A stretch of DNA of 64,000 bases from Loripinus fragilis (GCA_964019695.1 OZ026515.1:36162994-36226993); one strand, 5' to 3'. Shown: positions 12,501 through 20,900, counted from the stretch's first letter. Notes: generated from the letters alone by a model not told the origin. A program made the numbers and translations.

Positions 12501-15500
12501 ATCTATAGGGAGCATATTCTGGGATACTCTTAAAGGAAAAAATATGCTCCCTATAGCGAGCATATTCTTTCCTTTAAAAGTAGCCCTTTTTAAGACGTGG
12601 TGACAGACTCTACTGTTCGAAAGTTGGTTTATCGAAACATATTATACATATAGCAACATACTTTGGATACATGCCCATTTATTGCTTATCGTGAAACCAA
12701 AACTAAAACTGTATTTCTCTGTCTCCTATTTGACGATTTTTTTTTCATACCACCAAAAGCACCAGATATTAAAAACCCACCAAATATAAGTGTTTTACAG
12801 TAGCCCAAAACGCAAACTCTCTATTTACTTGATGTGACACAAGAACAGTTGTTGCAACCTATAAATAATCTGGTTAAACAAATCCTTCTGAAATGGAGAA
12901 AATCAACAAAATTTGAAAACAGAAGATTGGCATCATTGGAGTCTTTTTATGAGAGTTAATGGTAATCATAACAATTCACATGTACCCTAGCACTGACTTA
13001 AGAGGATTACTGCTTTCTGCAACAAACCAATAGTCTATAAGGAACAGAAATTGACAAAACTATTTTAAAACTTTTCATCAATGTACAGGGAGACCTCTAT
13101 ACCGATAAAATACAGCTATTTCTACCTCTAAATAATCTGGGAAAATGTATTCTCCTGAAATCGAGAGAACATACAAATTTTTCAGTTTCCTGGAGTCCGC
13201 TCATGAGAGGTAATGGAAAGTGCTTATGTCTCCTAGCACGTGTTTAAGCAGTAGTCTGCTTTCTGCAAGAATCCACTTTTTCAGTATACAGTTGTATTAG
13301 CATCAGTCACATTTCACCTGTTATTATGGAAGCGCAGTGGCTAAGTGGTAGAGTGCTTGACTCGAGACAGAAGGGCCATGGGTTCAAGCCTTACCAGCAT
13401 CACTATGTTGTGTCCTTGAGCAAGACACAATAATCCTAGCTAAGTACTGGTTCAACTCAGGAAGACCCGTCCTGACATAACTGTAAAATTGCTGACTGGG
13501 ACATGAAGAATCAAATCAAACAAAACAAACAAAACCTGTTTTTTGCATACATGTATGCTGACAAGCTTGAAAAAGGACAAATATAGTCTTTTTTCTCACA
13601 GAAGACTCATTCAAACACATTTTAAATGAACACTTCCAAAACACGTGTCCACAAAACACAATGCATTGCAAGCGGTGATATGGTAAATATTCTAAAATTT
13701 CGAACACTAGTTACTACACCAGTAGGCAACCAGAGCAGACCTAGATTGGACTGCTTTTAAAAGTACTCTGATCAGGCTATTGTTACAAGCATTTTGTGAA
13801 TCCCAACCCTCATAACCAATATTTTAATCAGAACTGAAAGGTAAAAGTGTTCAAAAAGTAAGATTATTAACAATATTTATCAGTTACCTCTCATATTAAC
13901 TGCATTGTTGCACGTTGCCTGATAAACGTTGTCTATCTCATGGCATGTACCTTTACCAGTTATTATGACGTTGAACTTTTTGAATGATGTCGCTTATGAC
14001 GATGAGTTATTATGACGTTGCATTTTTTGAATGACGTCGCTTATGACGATGAATCCATACAATAATCGAAAATTACGTCATAATCGCTAGTTTGAAGAGT
14101 GAAACAATGGATAAACTGATAAATAGAATACCTGGTTTGTGTCTTTTGATATCAAGGTTACCATGTTCGGCTTGAGAACGCACGTTGAATCCCTCAGCAA
14201 GCCTCATCATTTCAACAAGCATTCATGAAGCCTGGCCTAGTGAACTTGATAACAAAATACATTCACCCAGTTTTCTCTCATTCTATATATACACATTTGT
14301 ATCTATATATACACATTTGTATATATTTCAGATTCTTAACTTTGCTGGATGGTTCACTGCTACAGCAATAGCACTTCTTGTATTGTATGGTCTCTATGAC
14401 AAGTCGGGGCTCCCTACTCTAAGTGTTGGAGTGTCAGCATTTTACAATGCTACAAACAGAACTGCATGGGGGCTTGCAGTGGCATGGGTTGTTGTTGCAT
14501 GTGCAACTGGTAATGGAGGTAGTATATCAGTTGTTATATTATAATTATTTACACATTAGATAAATTGAAAAAGGAATTTTGATTAGAATATATTTACCTT
14601 CCAGAGTATCAATTTATAGTATATTTTAAACATTTTGCCTCGCAAAGTCTTGAGAAATAACATAAATCTGCTTGTTCTTATATTTTTATAATTGTTTACT
14701 GAGTATGCTTTATAAAAACATGATAATTTAAAAATACCATTACATTACATTGTGTCTGCCTAAGCAAGTGATTTCCCTTGAGTTTATGAATATTTGAAAC
14801 TATCATGGACACGGCACAAGCCTAACCCAAGTACAGTCTCAGACTCAGAATAAATCACAATGATTGGCTGCTTGCGGACACGTGTCTGCAAGCAGCCAAT
14901 CATTGCGCTTTATTTTGAGTCTGATGTCCGCAAGCAGCCAATCATTGAACTTTATTTTTGAGTCTGAGAATGAACTCAAGTTTTACAACCTCGAGGCATT
15001 GTGTTGTGTCCTTGAACAAGACGCTTTTTCCTATGCTTAGTAAAGGTTCAACACAGTAGACAGGAAATCAGATAAATCAGTGCAGGACAGGACAAATAAC
15101 AATTTTTCCATTTTCTATTGTAGGTTTTATAAATACACTTTTGTCTTGGAAGGGTATTATTCCATTGTCTCGACTGACTTACTGTGCTTATCTGGTCCAT
15201 ATTGTGGTTATGGATACATACTTTTTAAGTAAAAGGTCATTGGTATATCTCACGGATCTGGAAGAAGTAAGTATGCAAACTCTTTGTAGTTTATCCCCTT
15301 TGAAACCAATGGCATTTTCCATAACGCTACATACAATAAAGTCAGGATGGTTTACTGTATATATTGAGGGATCACAGGTTATATTTTACAAAAATTATTG
15401 TATTTCTTTCTCTAAAGACCGATCTTAATAAGCAAACAATGCAGAGCTTGAGAAAATGCCACATTATGCAGAATTGCATCTTTGTCTTCACTATTTGCCA

Positions 15501-17732
15501 AAGTATCCTAAACAAAGTACCCAATTTAGGGGTTTCTGGTCTTTAAGGCAGAAAGCCTGGCCTGCAGGTTATAAAATTTGAGTAAAGTCTAAGACTCAGA
15601 CTCAAAATAAAGCGCAATGATTGACTGCTTGTGGAAAGGTGTCCGCAAGCGGCCAATAAGAGTGCTTTATTTTGCGTCCAGCGCAATGATTGGCTTCTTG
15701 CGGACAGGTGTCCACAAGCAGCCAATCATTGTGATTTATTTTGAGCCCAATGAGGCTTATGCTTTATTTTGAGTCTGAGAAATAACTCAAGTTTTATAAC
15801 CTTGAGGCCAGTACCCTGGAGCAGGCTTCAATATGAGACACTAAGTAGGTGGAGCTTAACTACTGTCTGATTAAATTGTACCAATGGCTTGCTTAGGCTG
15901 ACACACAGCATAGTCACTGAACTGATAGGACCTGTCAACTATAATCCAGGTTTTAGCACGAAGCTAATCAAATCAGAGATAAGCTCCTGTTAATATTCAC
16001 AGCTGGAGTGCAATGAAGAAAGTGATGAAACTGAAGGAAATTCTGCCTTATATACCAACTCCTACCTTTAAATGCGTTAATAAATTGCTTTACTGTACAT
16101 GTTTACTTTTTTATTTTCATTTTAAAATTTTCTCAAAAGTTGACACGTTTTTTATGTATAGTCTTACCAGTTTATTGATGTTCGTCAGGTCAAATAGATG
16201 TATTAATTCACCCCAACTCATTCATATAAGCTTACAGTTTCCTGTTTAATCATGGTTCATGATTCTGTAGACACCTAACTTTCCATGTGTTAATGTATAG
16301 ATAAAATATCATTTAAACAATTCCAAGTAAGTATGCTCTACTGTTTTTTTTTTTGATAAAGTAGTATATGTATATATTAGAAACGCAAACAATATTTTAT
16401 ATCTACAGTATTTTTTTTATAATTTATTATGTGCTGTTTATCCTTCCTTCTTAGTCTTGTTATCATACATTGTATATAACTAAATATAATAACTATCAAC
16501 CTACTGCTTGTACCAAAGAAGTCTGTTGTTCTTTATAAGTTCATACATTACTTGGCTGATGTGAACAACTACCAAATAATATAAAACATTTAGGATTAAA
16601 CAAGTCAGTGAGTATGATCAGGAAATAACACAATCACACACTGCAGACCAACCCACAGCACCGCCAAAAAGAACAATAACAGACAAAAGACACCAAGGAG
16701 ACAAACAAAGCAGAGCAACCAGCTCTTTTTCCCATTCTAGGTGATTGCAAACTAGAAAAGACACAAAGCACTGCACAACAAAACATGGAACAACACACTA
16801 TCCCCACAATAGGAGCAACAATAATCAACGATTCAACAACAACAGAACTACCGCCTTAGCACGGACAACAGCCTACACCACAGGGGGTAGCTCAAATGCA
16901 TTTTACTGGTATCAAATCTTCGCCCTAGATTATGTTGTTGTTAAAACACAAATTTTGTTTAGCTTGCATGGAGGATTCCTAACTGTTGCAATGTATCATC
17001 ACAGAGAAACAATCTAATCAAATTAACACACTATGAGGAAACAAAGAAAAGGGCTCATAACCCACAGATACTCAGAGCTAAAGAAAACCTTATGTTGATC
17101 CACGGTAGGCCCAGCTGACGACTAGCATCAGACACACACCAGCCACTGTTTGCCAAAGTACACATTTAGGGGTTTGTTGTCTTAAATGAATTAATCATGA
17201 GCTTTTTTAAGCTTTTATGTCAATATTTTACATGCTTATTTTCATTTAAGATATTCTCAAAAGTTGACTTGTTTTATATGTATAGTCTGGCAAGTTTATG
17301 ACTATTTGTTAAGTATACTCACTGTGGCTCAGCTGGGTTTTCGTTATCTCTAACTATCTGTGAGGGAAGTGCCTGGTACTTTGTCGCATCACAGTATGTT
17401 AATTTGATTTGATTATTTCCCTGTGTTATGTTGTTGTTGATTTATTGTTTACTGTTGCCCCCAATGTTTGTGTCTGGGGGAGAGGGCCTGTGTTTGGTCC
17501 TTGTATTGTAATGTAATACTTGGTGTCCTTTCTAGTTGTGCTTAGTGGTTTCATTTTTTTAAATTGTGTTCTTGCTGTTGTGTGGCTGTAAGTTTTATGT
17601 GTTTCTTCCTCCCTTTGCCTTTGGTTGGTCTGTTAGACGTTTCGAGATTCTTTCTATAGCCATCTTAACAGATGTTTTGTTTGAGAAATAATATGTGGAT
17701 TACCATCATTTCAAACAAAAGTTGGGTTAATC

Positions 17733-17773
<41 letters not shown>

Positions 17774-18162
17774 TAATTGAGCAAGTGCATGAGATTTCCA
17801 ACAATGTGGTATGTGCGACCAGCAAAGCCTCAGATCAGCCTGCGCATACACGCAGTCTGATCAGAGCCTTTGCTAGTGACTTGAGTATTTTCTGATTGTT
17901 AAGCTACTGACTGAACACCATTAAGAGTGTCTAAGCTTAAAGGAGGCTGCAGAGGCTCGTCCGAGTCTACACATGTCAAAATGCCACATTGTTGAAATCT
18001 CATGCACTGGCTCAATTTTGATGTTTTGTTCTGTTTCAGGTCTATCAATTCTGTGGACATCTGGTTATCTCATACATTGTAGCGTTTATTGTCTCCTTAT
18101 CCTTCGAATCACCGATGATGGGTTTAGAAAAGGCTATTCTAGGCAGAGAAAAGAACAGTTAA
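454..18162 (+). CDS. NRF-6-like membrane acyltransferase, C-terminal half (8 exons, 5' end outside window)
   Basis: Spliced gene: join(454-552, 5817-5982, 9214-9293, 10353-10463, 11682-11802, 14332-14518, 15124-15266, 18040-18162). All introns are GT..AG and the frame stays open across every junction, giving 342 residues and a TAA stop. The product resembles the C-terminal half of the nose-resistant-to-fluoxetine (NRF-6/NDG-4) family, multi-pass proteins with an acyltransferase-3 domain. Recognisable stretches are FHRFWRLTPPYML, YLANDMQFYVLSP, SRLTYCAYLVH and FESPMMGLEKA. C. elegans NRF-6 acts in gut lipid and drug uptake; the acyl substrate of this family is unknown. Most of the product is hydrophobic, as expected for serial membrane helices. 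The N-terminal half is left of position 1. I saw no convincing poly(A) signal close to the stop; an AATAAA lies at 19458. Its twin is the minus-strand gene at 37784-63256. Confidence 0.9.
1115..1320. repeat. array of about 40-bp palindromic units, copy 1
   Basis: Repeats of CTATTTACAGTTGACTGTCA plus ATAGCC, separated by AAAAACGTTAAAATGG spacers. Each core is itself a near-perfect palindrome, and units occur in both orientations (TTTACAG/TTGACAG variants). About four units. The same unit forms a second array at 4700-4890 in the same intron. Confidence 0.85.
1321..2324. other. intron 1 (plus gene): no gene; trace of family B
   Basis: No exon-like sequence was recognised. Positions 1778-1870 (TCTTCCTCGTGTTGCC, then TGTGATTGTGGCATTTC) are a degenerate minus-oriented end of dispersed family B. 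Confidence 0.5.
2325..2505 (-). mobile_element. reverse-transcriptase C-terminal fragment (family F)
   Basis: The minus strand reads QLIRFARVCSNVDDFNNRN then LTAKLLKQGYRYHKIRKAFS and KFYHRHSEFIVKYK. This is the same protein segment as in the family F copy at 7165-7550. It is a short isolated fragment with no surviving flanks and is not expressed as a gene. Confidence 0.7.
2506..4699. other. intron 1 (plus gene): nothing recognised
   Basis: AT-rich intron sequence with a G-run/C-run (about 3150-3165 and 3655-3680) and short ORFs of no recognisable family. No repeat copy was identified except the array that begins at 4700. Confidence 0.5.
4700..4890. repeat. array of about 40-bp palindromic units, copy 2
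   Basis: Same unit as 1115-1320 (TAGCCAAATAACGTTAAAAT spacers with TTGACTGT/ACAGTCAA palindromes). About five units in mixed orientation. A SINE is inserted immediately to the right. Confidence 0.85.
4919..5113 (+). mobile_element. tRNA-derived SINE (family A), copy 1
   Basis: The head is tRNA-like: A box TGGCTCAGTGGT at 4929-4940 and a B-box-like GCGTTTGAGCC at 4971-4981. A body follows with TCCTTGAGCAAAACAC, and the tail is GACGTAAAGAATCAAATCAA. A 12-bp target-site duplication CACGTGACATTA is perfect at 4904-4915 and 5118-5129, proving retroposition. Pol III transcription is inferred from the boxes. This is not a functional tRNA gene. Confidence 0.92.
5130..5816. other. end of intron 1 (plus gene): nothing recognised
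   Basis: AT-rich, with a local direct repeat of the ACATTTACAATTTATTT kind near 5230-5270. No gene or known repeat seen. Confidence 0.5.
5817..5982 (+). CDS. exon 2 (plus gene)
   Basis: 166 nt. The AG|A junction completes the Arg of FHRFWR; it reads LTPPYMLFLMFYSCLMIYW and continues to WWKNLLYINNLVGTDKQ. It contains one hydrophobic helix followed by a polar loop with two cysteines/tryptophans shared with the paralogue. Confidence 0.93.
6325..6465 (-). repeat. family B repeat, 5' half of a split copy
   Basis: TTCTGTTGTTGTTGATTC, then TTTGCAATCATCTCG and AGGAAGAGAGAGCAAG match the first half of the roughly 300-bp family B (sense = minus of the 9423 copy). The missing second half occurs at 8630-8722, beyond a tandem array and a retroelement fragment. 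Confidence 0.6.
6500..7164 (+). repeat. tandem array, about 175-bp unit (left part)
   Basis: Repeated units with AAAAACATGG(T/C)C(A/G)CCAG and GGGG(C)GTGGC, followed by CTCTGAAACC..GGTCAGAA and AAAATAATTTG.CAGAAAT. Three to four diverged copies. The array continues at 8246-8620 after an insertion. Confidence 0.75.
7165..8242 (+). mobile_element. family F retroelement 3' end (RT C-terminus plus 3' UTR)
   Basis: Positions 7170-7550 are open and encode the end of a reverse-transcriptase-type protein (TSYGVYISQLIRFARSSRHV, FLKQGYRYHKLCKTFSKFH, LLEPELYGDLVYKLKKN). The frame then breaks near 7545, and the expected continuation (IGYNINVLQQTACLVVN) is read in another frame at about 7590-7650. A roughly 550-bp 3' UTR follows and ends TGATCTTTGCAGCC then TTTCTTAC. 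Other copies in the window share this 3' end but start at different points, as expected for a 5'-truncating non-LTR element. I do not name the clade. The fragment is dead. Confidence 0.75.
8246..8620 (+). repeat. tandem array, about 175-bp unit (right part)
   Basis: Continues the array of 6500-7164 after the family F insertion: ACATGGCCACCAGGAGGTGT, then ACATGGCCGCCAGTGGGCGT, then CATAGTCACCAGGGGGCATG at about 170-bp spacing. Confidence 0.75.
8630..8722 (-). repeat. family B repeat, 3' half of the split copy
   Basis: TCTCTTCCTAATGGTGCCAT, then GTGATTGTGGCATTTCCTGA. It completes the half at 6325-6465. Confidence 0.6.
8995..9213 (+). repeat. about 107-bp tandem duplication including the exon 3 acceptor
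   Basis: Two copies of a unit ending AAGGGTATAGAGTTCACACA, then TGTCATGTGATGTATT and a TAG acceptor. AGs lie at 9105-9106 and 9212-9213; the second is the one that joins to the exon. The first is a potential decoy 3' splice site. Confidence 0.85.
9214..9293 (+). CDS. exon 3 (plus gene)
   Basis: 80 nt, reading CMGWSWYLANDMQFYVLSP then IMLIPLY. The YLANDMQFY motif is the most recognisable family signature here. 23 of 26 residues match the minus-strand paralogue. The acceptor region lies in a local tandem duplication (see findings). Confidence 0.92.
9409..9722 (+). repeat. dispersed repeat family B, full copy
   Basis: Runs from AAATAGTAAGTGAGTATGAT to CCACCGGGGGGCTTAAATGC. Other good copies are at 16603-16905 (+), 45690-45998 (-) and 59848-60165 (-). 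No tRNA boxes were noticed. In several copies the minus strand keeps the same hydrophobic frame (VTPIV..CNCSMF). Its ends resemble those of family F. Confidence 0.8.
9723..10352. other. intron 3 (plus gene): diverged direct repeat
   Basis: No gene. 9330-9420 and 9940-10030 share CAGCA(A/T)CCTTAGGTC, GACC....CAA(C/T)(A/T)GTTTGAGTTTGAA and TTTGATCTCTCA. AACCAAATA(A)AAC.AGACTGCA recurs at 9730 and 10030. This is a roughly 600-bp diverged tandem duplication. Confidence 0.6.
10353..10463 (+). CDS. exon 4 (plus gene)
   Basis: 111 nt, reading SPVLGSLSCLSLVLINFIST then GVISARDELGASLLAKK. This is one membrane helix plus a variable loop, the least conserved exon between the two paralogues. Donor GTAAGTA. 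Confidence 0.88.
10955..11175 (+). repeat. degenerate family B copy
   Basis: GGCCAGGATATGTTACATTC, then GCAAACCACAGACCC, then GCCACTGGCTCTCTCTTCC and GCTTGCAAAACTGAAAGGAC follow the order of family B. The long hydrophobic minus-strand ORFs here (10780-11345) are explained by this. Confidence 0.6.
11203..11428 (+). mobile_element. MITE family C, copy 1
   Basis: Terminal inverted repeat ACATGAGATTTCC..A and TTGGAAATCTCATG. The interior has GCGACTAGCAAAGGCTCTGA. About 226 bp, same orientation as the copy at 18202. Confidence 0.8.
11682..11802 (+). CDS. exon 5 (plus gene)
   Basis: 121 nt, reading NENMDDVYIKPWCRIGPYVV then GFFAGYILYRTECRLRIPK. The KPW.RIGPYV.GFFAGY core is shared with the paralogue (KPWARIGPYVIGFFAGY). 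Confidence 0.92.
11820..12110. repeat. intron 5 repeat with CCCCATTCAACTGGA ends
   Basis: TTCAACTGGA occurs at about 11830 and again at about 11990, with purine/pyrimidine-rich sequence and several TACGC/GTAGTAG motifs between and after. Looks like a degenerate transposable-element fragment. No coding capacity. Confidence 0.4.
12118..12260. repeat. dispersed repeat with GGCCCGC motif
   Basis: AGCCACTGATGGCCCGCTAA, a C-run, then TTGTCAGAGTTGGACGCCCT and AAAACTTTCTGGATC. The same order recurs at 35395-35600. Related GATGGCCC/GGCCATCATCGG pieces are at 20560-20640 and 60645-60755. Confidence 0.55.
12420..12815 (+). repeat. dispersed repeat, second copy of the 20-360 type
   Basis: ACTCTTAAAGGAAAAAATATG, then TTTTAAGACG and CCCACCAAATATAAGTG parallel positions 60-360. 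AGCATATTCT..ACTCTTAAAGG is duplicated locally at 12480-12570. Confidence 0.6.
12835..13275 (+). repeat. tandem duplication, about 250-bp unit
   Basis: AACCTATAAATAATCTGG, CCTGAAAT.GAGA, GGAGTC...TATGAGAG.TAATGG, CCTAGCAC and CTGCTTTCTGCAA occur in the same order at 12845-13025 and 13115-13275. Function unknown. Confidence 0.7.
13327..13530 (+). mobile_element. tRNA-derived SINE (family A), copy 2
   Basis: A-box region GTGGCTAAGTGGTAGAGTGC and B-box region GGGTTCAAGCC. Body TCCTTGAGCAAGACACAATA, tail AAGAATCAAATCAAACA followed by AAAC repeats. A short duplication ACCTGTT at 13316-13322 and 13534-13540 is probably the target site. Confidence 0.88.
13960..14060 (+). repeat. short tandem duplication, about 50-bp unit
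   Basis: AGTTATTATGACGTTG, then TTTTTGAATGA(T/C)GTCGCTTA and TGACGATGA occur twice. GACGTC-like palindromes are present, but a regulatory role is unproven. Confidence 0.75.
14332..14518 (+). CDS. exon 6 (plus gene)
   Basis: 187 nt, starting ILNFAGWFTATAIALLVLYG and ending WGLAVAWVVVACATGNGG across the donor. It holds two hydrophobic helices around a loop containing LPTLSVGVSAFYNATNR. Just upstream, a 20-bp TATATATACACATTTGTATC-like unit is repeated directly before the acceptor. Confidence 0.93.
14820..14998. mobile_element. palindromic MITE family E, copy 1
   Basis: Internal near-perfect palindrome AATGATTGGCTGCTTGCGGA / TCTGCAAGCAGCCAATCATT, partly repeated. Outer sequence AGTCTCAGACTCAGAATAAA / TTTTGAGTCTGAGAATGA, ending AACCTCGAGGC. 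Confidence 0.75.
15002..15062 (+). mobile_element. SINE (family A) middle fragment
   Basis: TGTTGTGTCCTTGAACAAGA, then CTTAGTAAAGGTTCAAC matches the body of the SINE. Head and tail are missing. Confidence 0.6.
15124..15266 (+). CDS. exon 7 (plus gene)
   Basis: 143 nt, reading GFINTLLSWKGIIPLSRLTY then CAYLVHIVVMDTYFLSKRS and LVYLTDLEE. The SRLTYCAYLVH block with its histidine is strongly conserved between the paralogues. Donor GTAAGT. Confidence 0.93.
15337..15545 (+). repeat. dispersed repeat; also flanks the LINE at 38157-38296 and 43536-43600
   Basis: AAGTCAGGATGGT...ATATTGAGGGATCA(C/A)AGGTTAT, then AAGCAAACAATG(C/A)AGA and a TTTAGGGGTTTC end are shared with the two LINE flanks. A partial copy is at 17150-17190. 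Confidence 0.65.
15558..15810. mobile_element. palindromic MITE family E, copy 2
   Basis: Ends TGGCCTGCAGGTTATAAAAT and TTATAACCTTGAGGCCA are inverted repeats. The interior holds further GATTGGCTTCTTGCGGACA / CCACAAGCAGCCAATCATTG palindromes. Confidence 0.8.
16030..17330 (+). repeat. intron 7 (plus gene): direct duplication plus family B insert
   Basis: ATTTT(T)ATTTTCATTT, then TTCTCAAAAGTTGAC and TATGTATAGTCT occurs at 16110-16180 and 17230-17300. Between them lies the family B copy at 16603-16905. Confidence 0.6.
16603..16905 (+). repeat. dispersed repeat family B, full copy
   Basis: From GTCAGTGAGTATGATCAGGA through CATTCTAGGTGATTGCAAAC and AACAACAGAACTACCGCC to GTAGCTCAAATGC. Confidence 0.8.
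17425..17645 (-). repeat. degenerate family B copy
   Basis: GTTGTTGTTGATTTATTGTT, then TTCTAGTTGTGC and TTTCTTCCTCCCTTTGCC follow the minus orientation of family B. The distal end is lost. Confidence 0.6.
17738..17772 (+). repeat. (AAT)n microsatellite
   Basis: About eleven AAT units immediately before MITE copy C2. Confidence 0.95.
17779..18013 (-). mobile_element. MITE family C, copy 2 (inverted), upstream of exon 8
   Basis: Ends GAGCAAGTGCATGAGATTTC and GAAATCTCATGCACTGGCTC are inverted. AATT flanks both ends. It is the reverse complement of the copy at 18202 and ends 26 bp before the plus-gene terminal exon, so it supplies sequence next to the branch point/polypyrimidine tract. Confidence 0.9.
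18040..18162 (+). CDS. exon 8, terminal (plus gene)
   Basis: 123 nt including TAA. It reads VYQFCGHLVISYIVAFIVSL then SFESPMMGLEKAILGREKNS. 28 of 40 residues match the paralogue's last exon by my alignment. MITE copies in opposite orientation end 26 bp before it and start about 40 bp after its stop. Confidence 0.93.
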   Translation, partial: VYQFCGHLVISYIVAFIVSLSFESPMMGLEKAILGREKNS

Positions 18163-18201
18163 CAACAGCAAACACTTTGAGCCATTTTAAGATAATATTC
18201 A

Positions 18202-18432
18202 GGGCATGAGATTTCCAACAATGTGGCATTTTGACATATGTAGACTCAGCCGAGCCTCTGCAGCCTCCTTTTAGGCTTAGAAACTCCAAATGGTGTTCAG
18301 TCAGTAGCTTTACAACCATATAATACTCAAGCGACTAGCAAAGGCTCTGATCAGACTGCGCTTATGTGCAGGCTAATTTGAGGTTTTGCTGGTCGCACAT
18401 ACCACAGTGTTGGAAATCTCATGCCGCGGCTC
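18202..18432 (+). mobile_element. MITE family C, copy 3, after the stop codon
   Basis: GGGCATGAGATTTCCAACAA, then GCGACTAGCAAAGGCTCTGA and GGAAATCTCATGCCGCGGCTC. It starts about 40 bp after the TAA, probably inside the 3' UTR. Confidence 0.9.
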
Positions 18433-18740
18433 AATTATATCATAAATTTTGACTCACTGGTTATAGAATATTTGTTAATTATTTTATTTTGATTCTCGAT
18501 TTTACATATATAGTTATACGACCTTTTCAAGTTAAAAACACACGTACATGTAGGTTAGTCTTATGATAATTACATACTGATTGAGGCATACTCCTTATCC
18601 ATTTGTATCTAAATTAAATAAGTTTTGTCAAGTTGTCTCTAATGCGAAACACAAATTCAAAGAACCTTTATTTTAAGATAATATTTTTGGAATTAAATTT
18701 GCTTCCAAAAATATGAGTTCGTCAACGTATAGTATTACTC

Positions 18741-18978
18741 TGGCCTCAACCAAAGAAAACCTGTCTTCAGGGATTTGTGAACAAGCAAAGGTGCAGACCA
18801 GCCTGCGCATCTGAGCAGTCTGATCAGCGCCTTTGTTATTCGCTTATTGGAAAGTATCATATCTAAACTTGCTACAAGCGAATTTTCAATATTCTAGCTA
18901 GTTTCTGTAGCTGAGGAGACTGGTTTGAGTCTCACTTTATTGGAAACCCTGAAGACAGGTTTTGTCACGTTATGGCCC
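18741..18978 (+). mobile_element. MITE family D, copy 1
   Basis: Ends TGGCCTCAACCAAAGAAAAC and CAGGTTTTGTCACGTTATGG are degenerate inverted repeats of the family end TGGGCCTTGACGCGAGAAAA. Interior CAGACCAGCCTGCGCATCTG. Confidence 0.8.
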
Positions 18979-19054
18979 TCTCCATTATTGAAATGTTTAG
19001 TTTGAATGATTAAACACTTTGATTGAGAACTATTGTTTCTTGTTGCCTATAAAT

Positions 19055-19292
19055 GAGCCATGACATGTGATTTTCAACAATGTGGCATTTTGACAAGTGT
19101 AGACTCAGGCCAGTCTCCGCAGCCTTTTTTTTAAAATTAGAAACTACAAATGTTGTTCTGTCAGTTGCTTAATATTCATAGAATATTCAAGTGACTAGCA
19201 AAGGCTTTGGTCAGACTGCGCATATGCGCCCGCTGGTCCTAGCATTTGCTTGTGGCATATAACACACTGTTGAAAATCTCATGTTGTGGCTC
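19055..19292 (+). mobile_element. MITE family C, copy 4
   Basis: GAGCCATGACATGTGATTTT and TGAAAATCTCATGTTGTGGC ends, with the usual interior GACTAGCAAAGGCTTTGGTC. Confidence 0.85.
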
Positions 19293-19975
19293 AAACGTGT
19301 TAAAAACTAGATTAAAATATTGAAAGAGTGGGCATATGAAGCATTGTCTGCTATTTTACAACCTCCCATTTCTGACAAGAATTGATTAATAATCTAGAAA
19401 TATTTGACCATGCATGTATTTTATATGTGTCAACATTTGCTGGACCCTAAGAAAGTTAATAAATAAACATGAAGCGTCTTGGCTGAGTGCCAAGCAAGTG
19501 TTGATAAAAAGGTCGAATATTGGTTTTATCATATTATTATAGGATTATATCACACTGCTGGCACAGCTAAGTAACCACATTCATTACTTCCATATACTGT
19601 ATGCATATATGTACAGTGTATACACCCACATTGAAGGTAGAATGTACTGTTTTTGGCCTACCAGGTTGGTGTAAGCGTGAGCATTGGTATTAGGATTGAT
19701 TTTTATGCGACTTTATGACATACATGTATCACAAGAACCAGTTTGCAGGTTTAAGCCTAACTTGCCTAGATATAACTCTGATTCATAATGTAGGAATCAC
19801 ACGAGACTTATTGTGCATTAACATTTGCCAGGTCCCGAAGAAGCTGTTTAAACACAATGTGTCTAGACAAGGTGTTCAAACATTTTCAGCGTTATTTCAA
19901 CAAAAAAAAACTTGTGTGATCGTTATTTGTGCATATATAACCGGATTCCATCCAAAATGGCATAGTAAACGTCGC
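19293..19975. other. intergenic, nothing recognised
   Basis: No gene, RNA or repeat was recognised. AATAAATAAA at 19458 could be a distant poly(A) signal for the plus-strand gene, which is speculative. Confidence 0.4.
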
Positions 19976-20540
19976 TTAAGGCCTCCTCACACATAGACGA
20001 AAACGACCCAACGTCATCATGCGCATACAGACGAATAGGACTAAAGCCCAATTCGTTATCGTTCGTAAAAGTACGTTCTAAGTCGTTGGTGATGTTCTCG
20101 TGGGTGCGTCTGCATTTGCTTGTGATCGCACAATTAGCGTTGTTTGTCGAAAAAATTTTTGCATGTTTAAAAATTTCTGACATATAAATGTTCGTCACAG
20201 TTATTCGTAACGATTCGCTTCAATACGTTTATCAATCGAAAGTCTTCGTCAACATACGTTAGAGATCGCAGCTGTGAACAAATTTGCATATCGTGGTCAG
20301 CTTATTTGCATATCTAGCAAAAGATGATGATCAAGAGACGCATCTCTGCGATGATTTGCGAAATGAAGCGAATATCTGCGCATTGAAGCGTTTTGAATCC
20401 GACGCTTGAAAGTCAATTATAACGTTCGGAAAACGAACGGTATGCGCTTACATACCAATCAATGCGTATTGTACAAAATGTAACTACAAAAAACGAATTG
20501 ATGCGAATTCAACCGTCCCTACGACGTTTTTGATCCAAAT
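19976..20540. mobile_element. left part of an element with TTAAGGCCTCCTCAC ends
   Basis: The 15-bp end at 19976-19990 is the exact reverse complement of 31819-31833. The body is rich in ACGAA/TTCGT and GCGAAT motifs, as is 31530-31830. Either two separate fragments or one element split by the insertions between. Confidence 0.55.
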
Positions 20541-20544
20541 CCAA

Positions 20545-20690
20545 CTTATAGTTGATGAGGGGAGAGAGCTATTAGTGGGCCATCATCGGCCCGCCAGCGA
20601 AAGGCCATTTGATGGCGCAGCATTGAGTGCTCACTTGGTAGCCTTGTGAATTTTAGGGGTTCCGAGTCACCTTATAGCGTTGTGATTTTA
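20545..20690. repeat. GGCCATCATCGG repeat
   Basis: GGGCCATCATCGGCCCGCCA, then GAAAGGCCATTTGATGGCGC. Similar to 60645-60755 and 35395-35600. Palindromic, unclassified. Confidence 0.5.
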
Positions 20691-20706
20691 CAGGGTGTGT
20701 TTTTTT

Positions 20707-20900
20707 GTTTGATTTGATTCTTTACGTCCCATCATTAATCTTTCAGTTAAACAGGGACGGGTCTTCCTGGGTTGAACCAGTACTAAGCTAGGATAAATGT
20801 GTCTTGCTCAATGACCACGACGCAGTGACGCTGGTGAGGCTTGAACCCGCGGCCTCTCAGTCTCGAGTCAAGCACTCTACCACTAGGCCACTGTGCTCCC
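20707..20900 (-). mobile_element. tRNA-derived SINE (family A), copy 3
   Basis: Minus strand. Perfect 12-bp target duplication TTACAGGGTGTG at 20688-20699 and 20901-20912. The B-box complement GGCTTGAACCCGCGGC and the A-box complement (CTCTACCACTAGGCCA) are visible. Confidence 0.93.
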
